From Candidatus Gastranaerophilales bacterium (GTDB lineage: Bacteria > Cyanobacteriota > Vampirovibrionia > Gastranaerophilales > Gastranaerophilaceae), in the NCBI GenBank assembly GCA_944326455.1, contig CALVEA010000008.1, positions 27,726 through 91,725 on the forward strand: a stretch of DNA of 64,000 nt, given 5' to 3'. Shown here piece after piece: positions 63,982 through 64,000 of this stretch. The notes beneath the pieces are model-generated. The model did no database searches, was not told where the DNA came from, and saw only the letters and a program-made list of their open reading frames with translations. How positions within the stretch are numbered: the stretch's first letter is position 1; each line of letters starts with the position of its first letter. Position numbers and translations under genes: made by a program.

Positions 63982-64000
63982 TTTTATTTTCCTTATATTT

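Overview
The window is AT-rich chromosomal DNA of a diderm, fermentative, anaerobic bacterium. BamA with a Skp/OmpH-like chaperone indicates an outer membrane. Anaerobic carbon flow is marked by AdhE, pyruvate phosphate dikinase and the [FeFe]-hydrogenase maturase HydG. There is also a prepilin, a type Z S14 and many lineage-specific proteins with no signal peptide. My best guess is a gut member of the Gastranaerophilales (Vampirovibrionia/Melainabacteria, the non-photosynthetic sister group of Cyanobacteria). That placement is inference; a 16S or marker-gene search would decide it.

Layout: 1-4.4 kb holds hypothetical proteins and a degenerate alpha/beta hydrolase. 4.5-7.5 kb holds a small ORF, prs, hydG and an XRE regulator. 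7.6-13.2 kb holds a small heat-shock protein, a matrixin-like protein that has lost zinc ligands, a 40-residue protein resembling the head of its neighbour, mnmA and a prepilin. 13.3-20.1 kb holds pnp, an orphan LuxR-type HTH, a long coiled-coil protein and adhE. 20.1-29.1 kb holds tyrS, cysK-cysE and a tight cell-wall operon murC-murB-ddl-ftsQ-hemW. 29-35.7 kb holds an ArsB/NhaD-type transporter, bamA, skp, a pyrimidine nucleoside phosphorylase and a soluble protein whose C-terminal two thirds match the cytoplasmic domain of the type III export gate FlhA. 35.7-40 kb holds an MNT/HEPN-like pair and a TetR-AKR-flavodoxin-alcohol dehydrogenase cassette with a visible double operator. 40-47.8 kb holds ppdK, an orphan ABC ATPase, an LD-carboxypeptidase, the SRP RNA, a 1.3 kb repeat island and a HAD phosphatase. 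47.9-59.8 kb holds membrane proteins, a PHP enzyme, a radical SAM enzyme, a GH57 enzyme, rplU-rpmA, yhcC-smpB and proS. 59.9-64 kb is an S10/spc-type ribosomal protein operon on the minus strand (L22 to S14), entered from its 5' side.

The most novel signal is a recurrent promoter-like element, AGCAATT-N16-CTTTATATA. It has exactly the same spacing upstream of six unrelated, unsecreted, uncharacterised proteins (starts at 2737, 11954, 15931, 20471, 44038 and 47816). In five of the six it ends 24-31 bases before the start codon. It looks like the promoter of a regulon served by an alternative sigma factor or dedicated activator. The free-standing FlhA cytoplasmic-domain protein is the second major oddity. 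Other points are several apparently leaderless mRNAs, two degenerate enzymes and a composite repeat island whose short tandem motif recurs inside the ribosomal protein operon.
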